Shown here: positions 1 to 14,100 of the stretch, piece after piece
How positions within the stretch are numbered: the first letter of the stretch is position 1
Layout: every line of letters begins with the position of its first letter
Assembly (NCBI GenBank): GCA_030737835.1
Contig: CM060857.1
Span: 14,147,496 to 14,211,495 of the forward strand
DNA length: 64,000 nucleotides
Direction: 5' to 3'
Origin: Acorus gramineus
Lineage: Eukaryota > Streptophyta > Magnoliopsida > Acorales > Acoraceae
The notes under the pieces: model-generated
What the model saw: only the letters and a program-made list of their open reading frames with translations
The model's database searches: none
Told to the model about the DNA's origin: nothing
Position numbers and translations under genes: made by a program

Positions 1-35
1 TTCTTGGTAATACAGTCGAGTGAGGAACATAGACA

Positions 36-3000
36 TCAATGTTTGGTTTCCTGGGTGAAGCTCAACTTCCTGGAATCCAAAAAGCTCTTGCTCTTGGTAT
101 CCCTTGATGATACGTAGTCAAGGAAGGCGGCGAAATCAGTGTCTTCATAGAGTCTCGGATTATTCTCATCTACGAGCTTAGGCGAAGGCTTGACCAGGTG
201 GTCGAATGGGAGGCTATGTAGCGACGCAACTGAAATACGCAACGTTGACGAGTTCACGAGCACCCGATGGAGAACGCTCTTGTACCTCCCATTGCTGAAT
301 ATCTACATGCTCCAAATAAAAAAAAAATGTATTAGTCATGCATGAACATTGTCACTGTCTCACATGATACACAAATATGGTTGTTAAATATCAATTTATA
401 TAAGAGACTGACCACGTCTGATTGGATCATAAAGAAACTAGAATCGATGGTTTATGTGATAAAGTGGTCCCTATGGTCTCCCTCAATTTACATTGATCAG
501 AGTCTGTCTGTTTAAGGGAAATTTAAAAAGGTAGCAATGTGGGACATGCCATTGACGAGACACTGATTCGAGATCTATGGATGGGTCTCATTATATATAT
601 ATAGACTACAATATAATATAATCCAAGTATTAATTTGCATAAACTCGATTCAAGAGCATTTGTTTCATTATATATATCAACTAACAAAATCATGTGTCAA
701 TTATAAATTCAAATAACGGGATTTAATGATTAAAATAAAAGACTGACGAGATCCGATAGATTCTAATCAATCTCATCTCTCACTCACCTCAAGATGATCG
801 CCGATGTTAACGACCAAAGAGTCCAGTATAGGCTCCACTGTAACCCATTCCCCTTTGTTTTGTATCTGGAGACCGACGACGCCGTCTTGGAGGACAAATG
901 TGAGGAACCCATAATCGGAATGCGGCGGCATCCCTAGCGTCAGGTCGGGTTCCGGGCACGCAGGGAAACAATTGAGGACCATCAGATGACTACCCTCCCG
1001 GAACTCTTTCACCTCTTGAGCATCATTCAATCCCAAGGTCTCTAAAATGGCCTCCATTAGTACCACAAACAAAGATTTGGTCTGCTGGGCATATAACATG
1101 GATGCTTGCCTGTCATGAATTCATAAAAAGAAGAAACCACATGAGTTGATTAACAGCTCTGATTATGCAATAGAAAAAATAAAAACAAGCTCACATGTTT
1201 TTGTTTTTTTAACTAAGACATCACTTTTAGCTATACTAAGCGTGACTCTATTCCTAAAGGAATTTCCTTATTAGAGATATGAGAGATGAATTTTTTGTTT
1301 TAATATTATTAGAGGTGACTAGACATGATTGTTGTTGTGTGAAAATGATGGTGCTGAAGAGATAGGTTGAGAGATTTTGTATTTTGATTACTAACTTTAA
1401 TTGACGCAATTAATCAACATAGGTTGTTGATCCATGTGCAATTTGCGCGGTTGTATAGATTGTTTTTTGTTCTTTTAATTGTTTTCATGTGCTTAGATTG
1501 AACCCTAGATAGCATACTGTATCAATTAAAGAAGGAGAGTTGAAAAAACGTGTGTGAATTGGCATACAATTGTAGTACATTTTCTTTGTACTGGATGCTG
1601 TGGTCTGGTCAGGTCCCACTGGTTAATTTTCTTTAGGGTATCCATTTATGGAAGGGGCCATGCTAGGTTTTTTATCAGGTGATATGGACAATCATGCACC
1701 AGGTTTTGTCCTATAAAACAAAAAAACTACAATGCAACAAGTGAGATGTGTGTGATTAACAATTAATGAATAAAAACAACATGAGTTATTTAAAATTAAA
1801 TTTTTTTTTTTCCTAACTAACCTCAGGTCCAAAGGAGAGGAAGGCCAGTGTTGAAGGAAGCTCTCCAAAGGCTGACAATTAAGCTTCAAGAAATCTCTCC
1901 AACAGAACACTCGGTCGACGTTCTGATTGAAGCTCGTCCCATACCTCACCGGAGCCCGGATATCCGAAGACATGTATCTCGCTCTCTCCTCGAATGGAAG
2001 CTCGAAAAAACGCCGCCCCACGTCAATCATCCCCTTCAGAACCTCCATAGAAATGCCATGGTTTATCACCTATGCATGATGAAGAGAGAAACTCATTTGT
2101 TATGTGTTAAAGAGATATTGTATATATGTTGGAGTATTTTAGTCTTCTTTTAGAGTATCTCCAATCATATAATTAAACTTTTACTCAAATTTAAATTTGA
2201 GTAAAAATCACCGAAAACTCTCTCCAACCATTATTTTGTGTTTTACTCAAATCTTTACCCAAATCAATGGAGATTCAAATTTTTACCAAAATTTTACCAT
2301 CTCTTTTTTTCTTTTATCTTCACATTTTCTTCCAATGTAACATTTTTTTTCCATTCAACTCCACCTTTAATTTAATTATATTAAATGTTTTTCCACCCCC
2401 AAAAATTTTCACCATCTCTTGAAATCCAAAAAAAATAGTCTTCTTTCTTAAGTCTTCATCTTTGTTTTTTTAACTTCTTATTTTTACTCTAATAAAAAAA
2501 TATTACTTTTACCTTTTTAAAAAAAAATTGGATGATAATAATTTTTAAATTTAAATATTCTGAAAGAAAGAAAAATTGAGTAGTAAAAATATTTGAGGAA
2601 ATGACTTTGAAAATGTCTATAGGAAATAATTAAAAGAAGATGTGAAATTTTTAAAAGATTTGAGTAAAACACAAAATGATGATTGGAGACACATCATATC
2701 AAATCAAGTTTTTACTCAAATTTTAAATAAAATTTGAATATATGTTTGAGTAAAGGCTGGAGATGGCCTTCTTAGAGATAATTTAGTCATTTACTTTTTT
2801 TTTCTTTCATTGTGCTATGTATTTATTTCGGTCAAGTCAGATTTGGTTCATTCTCTCATATTGTAAATCTAACAACATGTATATGTAAATATGAAACTAT
2901 CAACAAGAAAAAGAGAAGAGAATAGAATTACTCATTCATATGGTCATTCCTGACTCCCCACGTAAAATGTCTTTCATTCACCCTTCCAACGAAATCCTAA

Positions 3001-3347
3001 ACATTGGATTTCTGAGAAGAACCAGAGTCACCAAACTGACTCTTAGTATTATGTTCATAGTAACTTATATATTGTGGTACCTGGAAGAACCCATGATCTT
3101 CGCAAGCTTTCGCGAGGGATCGTAGAGTCTGGGCCCTCTGGTGTGGGTTCCGGAGCTGGGAGAGATCGACGACGGGCAACTCGAGGTTTGGCTTCGATGA
3201 CAGGCTTCTCTTGAGGACTAGATTCGTGTCGGCCCGGTCAGGGAGGGGGAAAACGTACTCCTTGGGAACACTTGTGATGCCGGACTCACAGAGGTGTCTA
3301 ACACCCTTCATGCATGGACTACTCTCCTCTTCGTGCTCCATTGCCAT
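36..3347 (-). CDS. 2-oxoglutarate/Fe(II)-dependent dioxygenase (DOXC class), four exons, complete
   Basis: Exons 3347-3081, 2069-1822, 1109-788 and 302-36 join in frame through GT-AG introns to give 367 residues, a normal family length. The catalytic iron triad is visible as H235-x-D237 (in PPHSDYGF) and H291 (in SVLHRVL), with the 2-oxoglutarate-binding R301-x-S303 (RIS). The N-terminal DIOX_N half holds LPVVDLSQL and the NHG motif at the start of exon 2. The segment VRYGTSFNQ followed by WRDFLKL recalls flavanone-3-hydroxylase-like/GIM2-type oxygenases, which are distinct from true F3H; this subclass is from memory and less certain. The enzyme should be a soluble cytosolic oxygenase that hydroxylates or oxidises a small molecule with O2 and 2-oxoglutarate; the substrate cannot be read from sequence. 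The start is the first Met of exon 1; a second Met two codons later is also possible. No breaks or missing catalytic residues. Intron 1 contains a MITE. Confidence 0.9.
2153..2771. mobile_element. MITE-like foldback element in dioxygenase intron 1 (PIF/Harbinger-like, tentative)
   Basis: The two ends are imperfect inverted repeats built around ATCTCCA (left) and TGGAGAT (right). They are bordered on both sides by TTA (2150-2152 and 2772-2774), the duplication typical of PIF/Harbinger elements. Internal segments also pair: the stretch around TTTTACTCAAATC on the left is matched by GATTTGAGTAAAA on the right. It has no coding capacity. The ends are degenerate, so the exact limits may be off by several bases. 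Confidence 0.5.
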
Positions 3348-3381
3348 GCAGAGAGCTATAGAGAGGGAGAGGGTGTGATAG

Positions 3382-3391
3382 CTATATAAAG
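3382..3391 (-). promoter_or_regulatory. Probable TATA box of the dioxygenase gene
   Basis: On the minus strand the block reads as a TTTATATAG-type TATA element about 35-45 bases before the first ATG at 3347. If it is used, transcription would start near 3355 and the 5' leader would be very short. This rests on position and consensus only. Confidence 0.45.
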
Positions 3392-4368
3392 GTTTGAGTG
3401 AACAACAGTGACAAGAGCTTTTGTAACTATGGTTTCCTAGAAAGGAAGGATTGGTTTTCTGGTTGGTGATCTGGGACTCTGTTTTTTTAGTCAGACCACA
3501 TGGAGAGAGACTTTGTTTCCACCTATAGATAGAAAAATTCAGCTATGTTTAGGTGGGGGACCTCACTTGGGGTTTAGGTTCCTGCTGTATAGTTTGTTGG
3601 GGGTGGACCAAGAAACTTAATTTTAGGCTTCAAATATGTGTGTACTTGGAATATGATGAGTTCCTCTAAGATTCCTATTGTGAATGTGAAAAATAAGGAG
3701 GAATGTTTTTTTTTTTTAGGAAATGTTGTCCTATATAACTTTAGTAAGGAAGTTACAAATGCCTGAAGGCCCCAAAACATAGCAATGAGGAGGAATGTTT
3801 TGTGAGTATGATTGGTTGAGAGAAAGAGGAAGCTAAGAATAGGGTTGGAAGTTTCATACATTTGTTCATTCGATCATGACTTGCCATTCCTTGTTATGAG
3901 ACAATATATAGTATTCACTTCTCTCAAAAGATCATGAGATTCTTTTTCTTCTCACACTTTATATTTGATTAACTGTTATTAAGATGTAATATTGTTTGTC
4001 TATCGAAGTATATGATTTGTTACATGAAACATGTGAATATTTTATTTATGTAATATGATATATACAATACTGCAGTTGCAGTAAATGTTTCATATATAAT
4101 TTTTATAAATATGCATGTTTCATTATATGTTGTATATATTTATAAAAAAATCATGACACATGATATCGGTAAAAGGGCACATAACATTATTTTATGAATC
4201 GGATGTTTGGATCTAAGCTGCCACAGATTCTTTTTCACTGTGAGCATTTCTAATTACAATATATTTTTCACAAAATGAAATGGGAAAAGCTAATAATCAC
4301 ATGAGATATTTTGTCCATCCATGCTGTCAAAGATCACATTTTACACCATTAACACCAGCACACTCGAC

Positions 4369-4460
4369 AGTTCAGGGCTTACCTATAAAAATAGTAGGTC
4401 TTGATATCAAGTCTTAGCTCTGACTTATCCTCATGTGTGTTGACAAAAATTAAAAAAAAT
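4369..4460 (+). repeat. Partial SINE, same family as 54501-54684
   Basis: It begins GTTCAGGGCTTACC and continues with a TCAAGTCTTAGCTCTGACTTA segment; the inverted copy at 54501-54684 has the matching order of blocks. The sequence near TATCAAGTC sits where a tRNA-type B box is expected. It fades into an A-rich tail near 4455. No clear flanking duplication was found, so it is probably a decayed or 3'-truncated copy. Confidence 0.5.
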
Positions 4461-5366
4461 TCTGTGAAACCGGGACATACAGGCGAAAATAGTCTGCCCA
4501 ACTCAAATAAAAAGTCAAATAAGGAAGGCTTATATGATAATAAAAACAAAAAACAATTTATTTTTTTTGAAAAACCTGGAAATTACTTGAAATTATAAGC
4601 CACCTAAACAAAACTTGATAAATTGCATACAAGGACGACATATTCATGTACAGATAAATATATATTTTTTCATGAAGGATTCCCACCGCTTGTGATTGGT
4701 TGATTAGAGAGGCAGGCAGTACGTACCTTCAGCACCGATTGAAAATTGACAGCCCAGATATTTTTTGTTTGTACCCCCATTGTCTTATTCTTAGCTTATA
4801 CGTATGCATACATACATATTTATATGCATGCATCATTCCACCTCTTTCTTTAATAAGTCTGATACAATGAACTTATATGCAGTCATAGTAATTGATTAAG
4901 ATATTCGTAAGTTTCACATCCACATGACAATCACACTTTTTCATGTCTTGTTCCCCAACTAATTGTCTACATACTGCCAAAAAAAACACTATTTGTCTAT
5001 ATGGTAGTTAGTGGTTATTTTATTTTTCTTCTCAAAAAAGATAAGAGACTCAAACAAAGAACGTCTTCATTAGCTTTCCAAGAGGCAGCTCAATAATGTT
5101 TATATTTGTTCCCTCCATGTTTTAGAAACTAAATTTTAGTGAAGCATACTCTTGTATAATCACCTCCACATATCAGAAGCCTTGCTTCATGTGACACCCC
5201 CCCAACTCCTTCCCTGGTTCAATGTAGCTGACTTCTGTTGCAACCCAACTCTCTTTTTTTAGGTCTCTTTTCTTATAGGGCTAACCCCCTCCGTTTATTA
5301 TTTCCTCTTCGCTCCTATTTTATCATTTTTGGATCAGATATGTCAGTTTTCTAGTTATAAAAGATC

Positions 5367-5574
5367 TACATTCCTAGGAAGAAAAAAAAAAAATCTACAG
5401 TTGATTATATATACATAAAAGAACCCGATCTGATGATTACAGTGTCAATAAATCATGACAAATAATACATTACATTCCTAGGAAGAAAAAAAAAATCTAC
5501 AGTTGATTATATATACATAAAAGAACCCGATCTGATTATTACAGTGTCAATAAATCATGACAAATAATACATTG
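5367..5574 (+). repeat. Direct tandem duplication, 104-bp unit, two copies
   Basis: Copy 1 runs from 5367 to 5470 and copy 2 from 5471 to about 5574. Both start TACATTCCTAGGAAG and end CAAATAATACAT. They differ only in the length of an internal A run and in GATGATTAC versus GATTATTAC, so the duplication is recent. It encodes nothing. Confidence 0.85.
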
Positions 5575-6673
5575 CTGTTTGGGCATGAGTGACCTCAGAA
5601 AACCTGGAGTCAGAGTTCCTGTAAAAAAAAAAAAATTAGAGAAAATGAGTGAGGGTTGGGTTGTCGTAGTTATCCTCCGTATGATGCCACTTTGTCCTTT
5701 GTTCTGCATTCATTGTTGGGCCGTTGAATCCACGTCAGCCTCTAAATAATGTAATCTCTATCCAAAAACACGTGTCCATCGGACGTGAAGTGGGTACGTG
5801 AGATGAACACGACACCAGATTATTTGAATTTTTTTTTAATATATAATAATAGTTGTACATTTTTATCAAATAAAAAAAAAAAGTTGTACATGCATTATGA
5901 ATGTACAAAAGCTGTTTAGATACCCATTCCATCGTAGGTAATTATGATTGAACATGAATAAATTATTGATAAAGAATGAATAAAATGTTAAAAAATATCT
6001 ATAAAAGATATAAAAAAAATGACCTAGCATGTAAACCTATGAGAAATGATTTGACATGTAACCCGTTTATACCAGTGAAATAGATTAAATGGAATAATAA
6101 AATTGCATTGGGACCTAAAACACTAATACCAGCTTAATTCCACATATTCCAACACTTTTTTTTTTTTTTAAATGAACAAACATGTTTTAAGAGTTTATTC
6201 AACCATAATCCACTCTATCCAAACAAAGGCTTACAATGCCCATTATGCAAATAGAAATATCATTCGATTATCACTTCACACTATCACCACCATAGCCCAA
6301 CATTCTTTAATGAAGCACGACATTTAATTCTGTAACACCAATGAGAGCATGTACACAAACAAACAAATAATACTATGAAGAGATCAACTTATCTCTTCCA
6401 TTAGTTGGTGTAGAATTGTAGAAAACATGAACACTTTGAATCAACATAGAATATCACCAAATGAAGCTTATGGAGCTGCTGCTCTTTTTTTTTTTTCACT
6501 TCTTCACTGTTCTGTACAAAAAGCCCTCGACCCCTCTTTTTCTTCTTCTACGTAAGAGCCTACATCCAGGATGTTCTTTCCTCTTTTTTTTATTTCTTTT
6601 GTTTCTTACCATCCTTAAATGTCCGTAAAGATACCTATAGACTCATCACTATTCTACTAACTTTTCTATATAA

Positions 6674-7160
6674 TACCCCCATTTGGTATGAAAAATTGAG
6701 TTATTCTGAATAGATAACTATGTTAGTATAGATATCAATTCTACATGAATAAAAAAATTTCTGTTTGATTGTTTTTTTGTTATTATTCTCATTGGAAAAC
6801 GTAAGAATAAAGGTTGAGTTGTTTGGTTGATGAAGAATAAAATATAAATAATGTGTAAAAAGTTGATTTGACATGTAAGCCCTATTCATATATAAGAGGT
6901 GTTGATAGGTGATTTGATGTGATAAGATGTGTTTTTTTTTATTTGTAGGTGGACCCCACTTATCCATGGAAATAGATAAACTGAGTATAGCTTATCTCAG
7001 GGGTTACTTAGAATTGTTATACTCTCTTATACTCGTTTAAACTGACTTAGTAACACCAAGTTATACTCTGCAAACAAAAAGCCATTTTCCCTATCCATTC
7101 TTATACCACTTTTATAACACCCCCCCCTATACGCCCTTAACCCGTGATCCAAACGGGGGG
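6674..7160. mobile_element. Tourist-like MITE (PIF/Harbinger type)
   Basis: The left end contains CCCCCATTTGGTAT and the right end ATCCAAACGGGGGG, which are inverted copies. TAA occurs just outside each end (6671-6673 and 7161-7163). Internal blocks, including one with TGATTTGATGTGATAAGATG, recur inverted in the element at 25081-25533, so the two belong to related families. It is non-coding. Confidence 0.55.
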
Positions 7161-8119
7161 TAAAAAACTACCAACAGAACACTACATAGAACAAGAGCAT
7201 ATACAACAACACGAAGGGAAAGATTCACAAAAAATTCACTCCAACATAGAATGATTCATTGAAAAAAATATGGGAATACAAGAATTCAAATGCCATGTGA
7301 CCTCTGTAATTAGGTACAGAGATTCAATAATATCTTAATACGGGGGACTCTTCACCCCCAAAAAAAATTATATCGAAGTACGGACATATGAATATATGAT
7401 GATGTGTTACAAGAAAGTCCCCGGTCCGTGAATGCAGTGGATAGACAAGTGAGATTAACACAAAAAACAGGCTGTTCATATTGACAACTGATCGGGCAGT
7501 GGTTAGACATGATTCAAGTGTTTAACTGATTGTAACAATTTAATCAAGTACAAATGAACAACAAAAAAACACATTCAAAGATCCAATCCATACTTCAACA
7601 TGAATGCTTAAATACAAATGGACAGCAGAAAAAGACATTCAAATACCAATCATACTTAAATATGAATGTTTGACAACAGATGGATAGCAGAGAGAAAAAA
7701 AATCAAAGACCTAATCTATTCTTAACTATGAATACACTGTTCTGACATTGAACGTTTACTGTGTCTGACATGAACAGGGGATAAATGACATGCAGGAGTT
7801 TTATGAGAGCATAGATATAGGTACAGTGGGGTTCTATCACATGGGGCGATCTGTTTTGAATCATAATTCTAGTGTACTACAACATGGGAAAAAAATTGAC
7901 TGGGTGAAACTATACATTTGAAAATACCCTGCTAATAAGAACAAGGTATATGTTCAGATCCTAATTCATCAATCACATATCTATCCCCAAAATCAAACCC
8001 CAAAAGATGGTTTTAAAGACATCTTCCATATTATTATTTTTTTGGGTGTGGTGGGGTTGCAAACTTCAAAAATCAATTTGCTGAGAGAAATTACAAACAG
8101 CACCAATGGCAATTATCTA

Positions 8120-11100
8120 TCACCTACCAAAGGAATGGAAATGTGAGTGATATCTGGCATCACCATTGTACATGTATCCAGGGTCATGCTGGAATGGCAA
8201 GGAGAGCACTTGTGGACGATGTTCCATGCCATAATTTGATTGGTTGGGACCAAGTGGACGATGTTCCATGCCATAATTTGATTGGTTGGGACCAAGTGGA
8301 CGATGTTCCATGCCATAATTTGATCGATTAAAAATGGTGGGAGTTTGCCCAGTAACCTGGAATCTATCAATAGTATATGGGGCAAAAGGAGGTGGAGGAA
8401 GATGTTGTACTCCTTGTACTACTTGTGGAGGAACATATGATGGTCGAGGGTAATGTGGCGATACAAAGCTCACCAAAGCCGGAGTGAGTTGTTGGTGAAA
8501 TGCTGGCACATGATTTGGGAAAACATGTGGGCGATGCATGGGAACATGACGATGAGGAAATGAGGGCATGCCCAAGGGAAGATTATTAGCTGTTGTACCT
8601 GTCCATCTAGATTCAATGTGTCTTGTTCTCTTTGTCTCAATGGGAACAGGTGGTGCAGTAGCAGTAGAAGCAGAGGCAGTGATGGATGGAAATTTTCTCT
8701 TCACCTTGACCTTAGGTTTCTTGATAGGACGAGGAACTAATACGGCTACTCCAAATAGTAGTTCTTTCAACTTGTGAACTTCAACCTGGCCTTTCATGAA
8801 ACGTGATATATGAGTAATGGACCGCTTTATGCACCTGTAAATCTTTTTTGCCATGGGTCTCCTCACCACTCTTGCGGTATTTTGGGACCCATCCAAGAAA
8901 TCCTCCAGCTAGAACAACAGAAATAGCTTAGTATATATAACGATTCATATGTGGGTGCGCAATGTATTTAAGAGATGAAGTGAGTTTACATTTACACTGG
9001 CGAATCCAGTATTCCATTTTTTTAAGATCCAGGATCCTTTGCAAACACTAGCACAGAGGCCCTGTGCCCAGAAAGTCTCTGCTGATAACAGCTGCAGAAG
9101 ATAGTGAATCTCAACAAGTAGAATTTTGTAGTAATTTAAACTGACACTTGGAAAATGGCAATCCAAATGCACAAAGAACACATGAATACTCAGAAAATGA
9201 ACACAAAGTAGATTGTGTTGCTCACAAGTACTAGTGGCTTGTATGACCATGAAAAATAGAGGGCAACAGAACAGCCCAACTTAGGCGTGCAACAAAATTA
9301 GTAAAAAAAAAGGAATAAATGGTTGCCCTGTGTGTCAAAATCATGTTGGGAACAGAGTCACTTTTTTAAATTTCTTTGGCATTTTGATATCAGGTTCATT
9401 TATGAAACTGTGAAAAAAAAAAGGTGCAACAAATGTATATGATGCAACAATACGAATATGTGGTGCAAGCCACCATCCCACAACATGAAACCCCTTCTGA
9501 AAAGAATGAGAATAATTTCCATGATAATTGGCTATACTAAGCAGCTTAATTTACAAAACAAACAACTTTTTTCACCAAAAAAAAAGAGATTTTTTTTAAA
9601 AATATATATATATATATATTCAAGAGAATCTTATGAAAGAGTCAGCACTTGTTTATATTTTCAAGGAAATAAAATTATGTTAAACGGATGAATCCATTTA
9701 ATAAGGGGTTTCTATAGCCTTTATTTCTCTTCTTTACACTTTACATTGAAAGAATCCATTAAGAAATCAAAGATTACCTTAGTTAATAGAGACACGAAGA
9801 GTTCCCCTATGGATTCTTTGTTCTGTTTCCCATAGTGTTGGAAACTATTGACAGCTTTCTTCAAACTTGAGATATCAATTTCATCTGGTAAACATGGAAA
9901 GGCCCATTTATCTCAAGAACAGCAAAAAAAAACATAAAGCTTTCCAACAATATAGAGGAATTCAAAATCTCCTACATCACAATATTCAGGCTTCTGTCAC
10001 TCAATTATTTCTTCCTTTTAAATATCTCATGCCTCCATTAAGTTTTCACAACAGCAGCAAGAAATGTTTTTCATGATACCCGACTTTAATATTTAGATGT
10101 AAAGTGCAAGAAATGGTTTTTATAATGCCTGACTTTGTCAAATGTTTACATGAAAAGCACATGATAAAGTGGGATTCTTCTTTTCTTTTTCTTTCTTTTT
10201 TTTTTGTCTTCATTAGTTCTTTGAAAGAAATTTACTTACAGCCCATGCTTTTTCTATGTTTGTTACTTCATGATTCACAGGAAGCAAGGGCAGTTACCTT
10301 TCAAGAGAACAGAAAGTGGCGGCAATATAGGAGGATCTCGGGTCTGCATTAATAGAGAAAAATTTATATATTAGAAAAAAGGGACACTACATTCCTTATC
10401 TATGCAGAAGAACCGACAATTAATGTACAAGAGCTAGCATCAAGGTCAACAGACAGCATGCAAGGGGCAAAGGCCATCAGCTATAGCATTAGAGATTATG
10501 ATGTAAATCAGCAGGTAAGATCATTAGAGCTAAATAAACATGATAAATCCTGATTGCAACAAGTAAGTCCCAATCTGGCATGTGAACCTGTTGAAAGGGA
10601 AAATCAGAAGAAAAAAAATAAGGCAAGCAAGTAACAATAACCATGCCACATGATTTGTGGGTCCTTAGGATTTTCATTGCGGACAAGCTGCAGAAATGTA
10701 AGATAACCAAGAGAGAACAGTGGATAGGTTAAGATATTGAACTGAGGTCTGAATACTTCAGCTGGAATTTCCTTCCTAGATCCAACTATTAAAAAAAAAC
10801 TTCAAGACAAGAACCCTGTTAATATCTCCCAATGAGGTCCGCATGATTCTGATTTCCTCCTAGAGAGACTAACCGTGATTCTAGTTACCAGTGAAGTTGA
10901 GTTTCAATAGTCAGAACTGTATTTAGAAAAATTCCCTATTTTCACATTATTGCTTTTTACGACGAAGATCCAATATAAAGACTCAACTCGAAACTCTAAT
11001 TTACCAATTTTGTTTCACTTCTTCTTGCTACCAAGCCTACCATTCACTTCATTTAGTCAAAGTTTGGTGCCAAATGTCGCTACAACTTGCAGATAATCTC

Positions 11101-14100
11101 TGCGATGAATTAGGCTATAACAAGGCATGCATAAAGTTTAACCTTTGTAGCTGACAAATGATTGATAATACTTTGGATCTCTTTCAGATGCTCAGCAACC
11201 GATTCACTTTCTACCTAAACTTTGCCTAAACTTTGTTGACTGCTACCCTTAGATTGTTTTTGGAGCATTAAAAGTTGGTAAACCTGAAGTCTCCCATTGT
11301 TGTGCTTTATTCCAATGGGTTATGTGGTTTATGTTAATTTAGTTTTCACTTAACACCATCACATAAATTGTTTTGAAATTCTGTCAAGACAATATTTTGG
11401 TTTCCCGCCTTGGTGGTATGCCTACACCATTACATTTCTTAAACAACAGAATAATCCAATATATGATAAAGACAACTTTAATCATATCATATATAGACAA
11501 CTCATGACTATATACACAAACATTATAAAGGCAGGCAGAGAATCTGAAACACAAGTATATGAAATAGAAGAATGTAAAAAATCATATACATGTACCTGCA
11601 GATGAAAAGCAACTATCAATATTATGGATAAAGAATTCAAAGTATGATCTTTTGCACTGTTAATGTCATGTGCTTTTGCCCAAACCTTCATCTGCAAAGA
11701 AAATTAGATGAATGTTAAAAATATATATATATTATAAGTCAACATAATATTTGCTTAAGTACCGGCAATGTGGGTAGATTTATAGGTAATTTCAGAATAA
11801 TGACAAGGATCACTTTGAAGAATTCCGGGAGGGTTCTGTTGATAGGTAATGAAGAAAATAAGTCGGAATTTTCAATTAGCAAATAAATCAGAGAGTAAAC
11901 AAATGAATAATTATGATGCACTTCTTACCAAACATCGCTTCAAAAACTACATGGCGAGGCAATGTCACTGGTAAATATGTTGCTAAATGTGAAGGACGAA
12001 TAGCTAACTGAAAGGAATCATGTACTGCTAAACACCACGATGCTTGCAAAATTTTGTGGCATGTCATGAAGGGTGTTTACAAAGAGAACCATTGATCAGG
12101 GGCAAGCAAAAATGGATGATATGTTGACGAGTTGCACAAACCCGAGAAAAAGGACAAGAAATTACCAGAAAACTCAATTTCTGAAACCTGTCATCAATTG
12201 AAGAAATTATTCCCAAAATCAAAGACCTCGTAATGCCATCCCTGTTCTCGACTGAAATATCACACTCGATTCCTGATGACGAATCAAAAGCTTTCACAAT
12301 AGGCACCCTAGCTCCCAGAATTGGTTCAACACCATAAAATCGTCCTTTTCCTGAACAACAGGAGGCAGATAAGCTAAACAAATCACATGGGAAGGCCCCT
12401 AAAACTGTATTTTGTATACAATGGTGTATATATCTAGTGAGTTGTTCATCTACGATTAACCAATCTTATGAATCATTGCATAGTCATGAATTACGTTGAA
12501 GACCATACAGAACTTCTGCCAACTTCTCTAGAACTTCAATTTTTTTGTCTCGAGGGAAGTCAGTTGCATTGTTGCTAAAGTTGATTGACAAGTCTAGATC
12601 ACTTTTAGCAGCAAACATGTCCATCACAAAAGATCCGAATGGTGCCACAACTGGAAATTCAGTGCCGAAACCTGAAAAGAAATACAAGCTAAAGAAAACA
12701 GAAAATTGCAAGATGAAAATAAAAAAACAAAATAACATTATTACATCTATTTTCCAAAGAGTTGATATGATAGCTAGGATTTTGAAGTTAACGCCGTAGT
12801 TGACAACTAATATTTGGCCATGAAGAGGATCACAAGAATAATACCATTCCAGCCATTTTTTGAAGTTCATGAAGGACATTTTCCTTAGAAAGTTATATGC
12901 AGATCCTTTCCTTTCTCCTAAATAATTCATTCTAATTTTCTCATCAAGTCAAATCAAAGCAACTTCTTAAGAATTTAGTGCATGATTTCAGAGCTCACAT
13001 GTCATCCTCAATTTATTCAAGAGATTCATAATCCTCCACTCCCTTTGAATCCACTGACAGCTGACCACATTGAGCTGATTGATTAGACTGAAGCTGGAAT
13101 GAATGAATTATAATGTTATTACTGATTTTCGCTCCGTACTTTAGATTTCTTTTTTGTTCATCCTATGTCTCATAAGCCCTCCACTGCAGCCCGCATAATT
13201 AGCTGCCTTTGGTCTTAAACTGCTTTAGTTCCTATCCAAACAATTCACTAGTTAATTTGAAAGCATGAAGACTAATCAGAACCACTTACAAGATGAGCAT
13301 AACGTTAGTGCGTCTTCAGTAAATCATAATACTACTGAAAGATTAGATCCAAGTCAGATCTTAAGTTACCATAGGTCTCCTTTATCAGCATATCTAACTT
13401 CTGAACCAAATCTCTTCGATGCCGATAATCACTTGGTCTTGGGGACAAGAGTGAAAAGCAATCTAGGAGCGCTGCATCAATTGCAGATATGCAGAGAGCG
13501 CTGGGTTTAATCTTCTGTGATTGTTGAAGCTCAGACTCTTTCACTCTCTCAAGCAGCACTAAAGAAAAACACTAGTGAGATTAAATTATAATTCAGGGAA
13601 TGAAGATGACAAAAATCTCCAGAAGCCATCCTGGAATCAGCTGAGAGGTTTTGAATGTATGAAATTTGAATTCCAGATGACAAAGTACCAAAAAATTTCC
13701 AAGTGGAATAACTATTTTTAACAACAATATATTACAATTCCAAATCGTTCATGCCATTCAGCCTAATAATACTAATCGCTTAAGGCACCTTTTCAAAGAG
13801 ATGAGAAAGGAGCTAAAAGTTACCCAGATACTAAGAGCTTAAAAAGTATTTCCAAACTAAACCAAGTTGACTCAACTGAAAGAAATGATAAACAAAGAAA
13901 TGATAAACAGCATCAAACGATGGAGACCTCAAATGTCTGATCATCAGATCATGTTGAACCCTTCCCTCGTTTTCAATAAATTCAGCCACCGGAAACTTAA
14001 GGGTTTGGATCATTTTAAATTATTCAAAGACATTGATGGACCTTTCAGAACATTTACAAGTCTAAGCACCGCTTTCTTGACATATTTGTGAGATATTTCA

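Larger units (their letters stand above)
3392..8119. other. Intergenic spacer between dioxygenase and nucleotidyltransferase genes
   Basis: This AT-rich stretch holds no convincing gene. It includes a SINE-like fragment (4369-4460), a recent 104-bp tandem duplication (5367-5574) and a Tourist-like MITE (6674-7160). The rest shows only poly(A)/poly(T) runs and short frames with no family resemblance. The dioxygenase promoter lies at its left end and the 3' flank of the nucleotidyltransferase at its right end. Confidence 0.6.
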
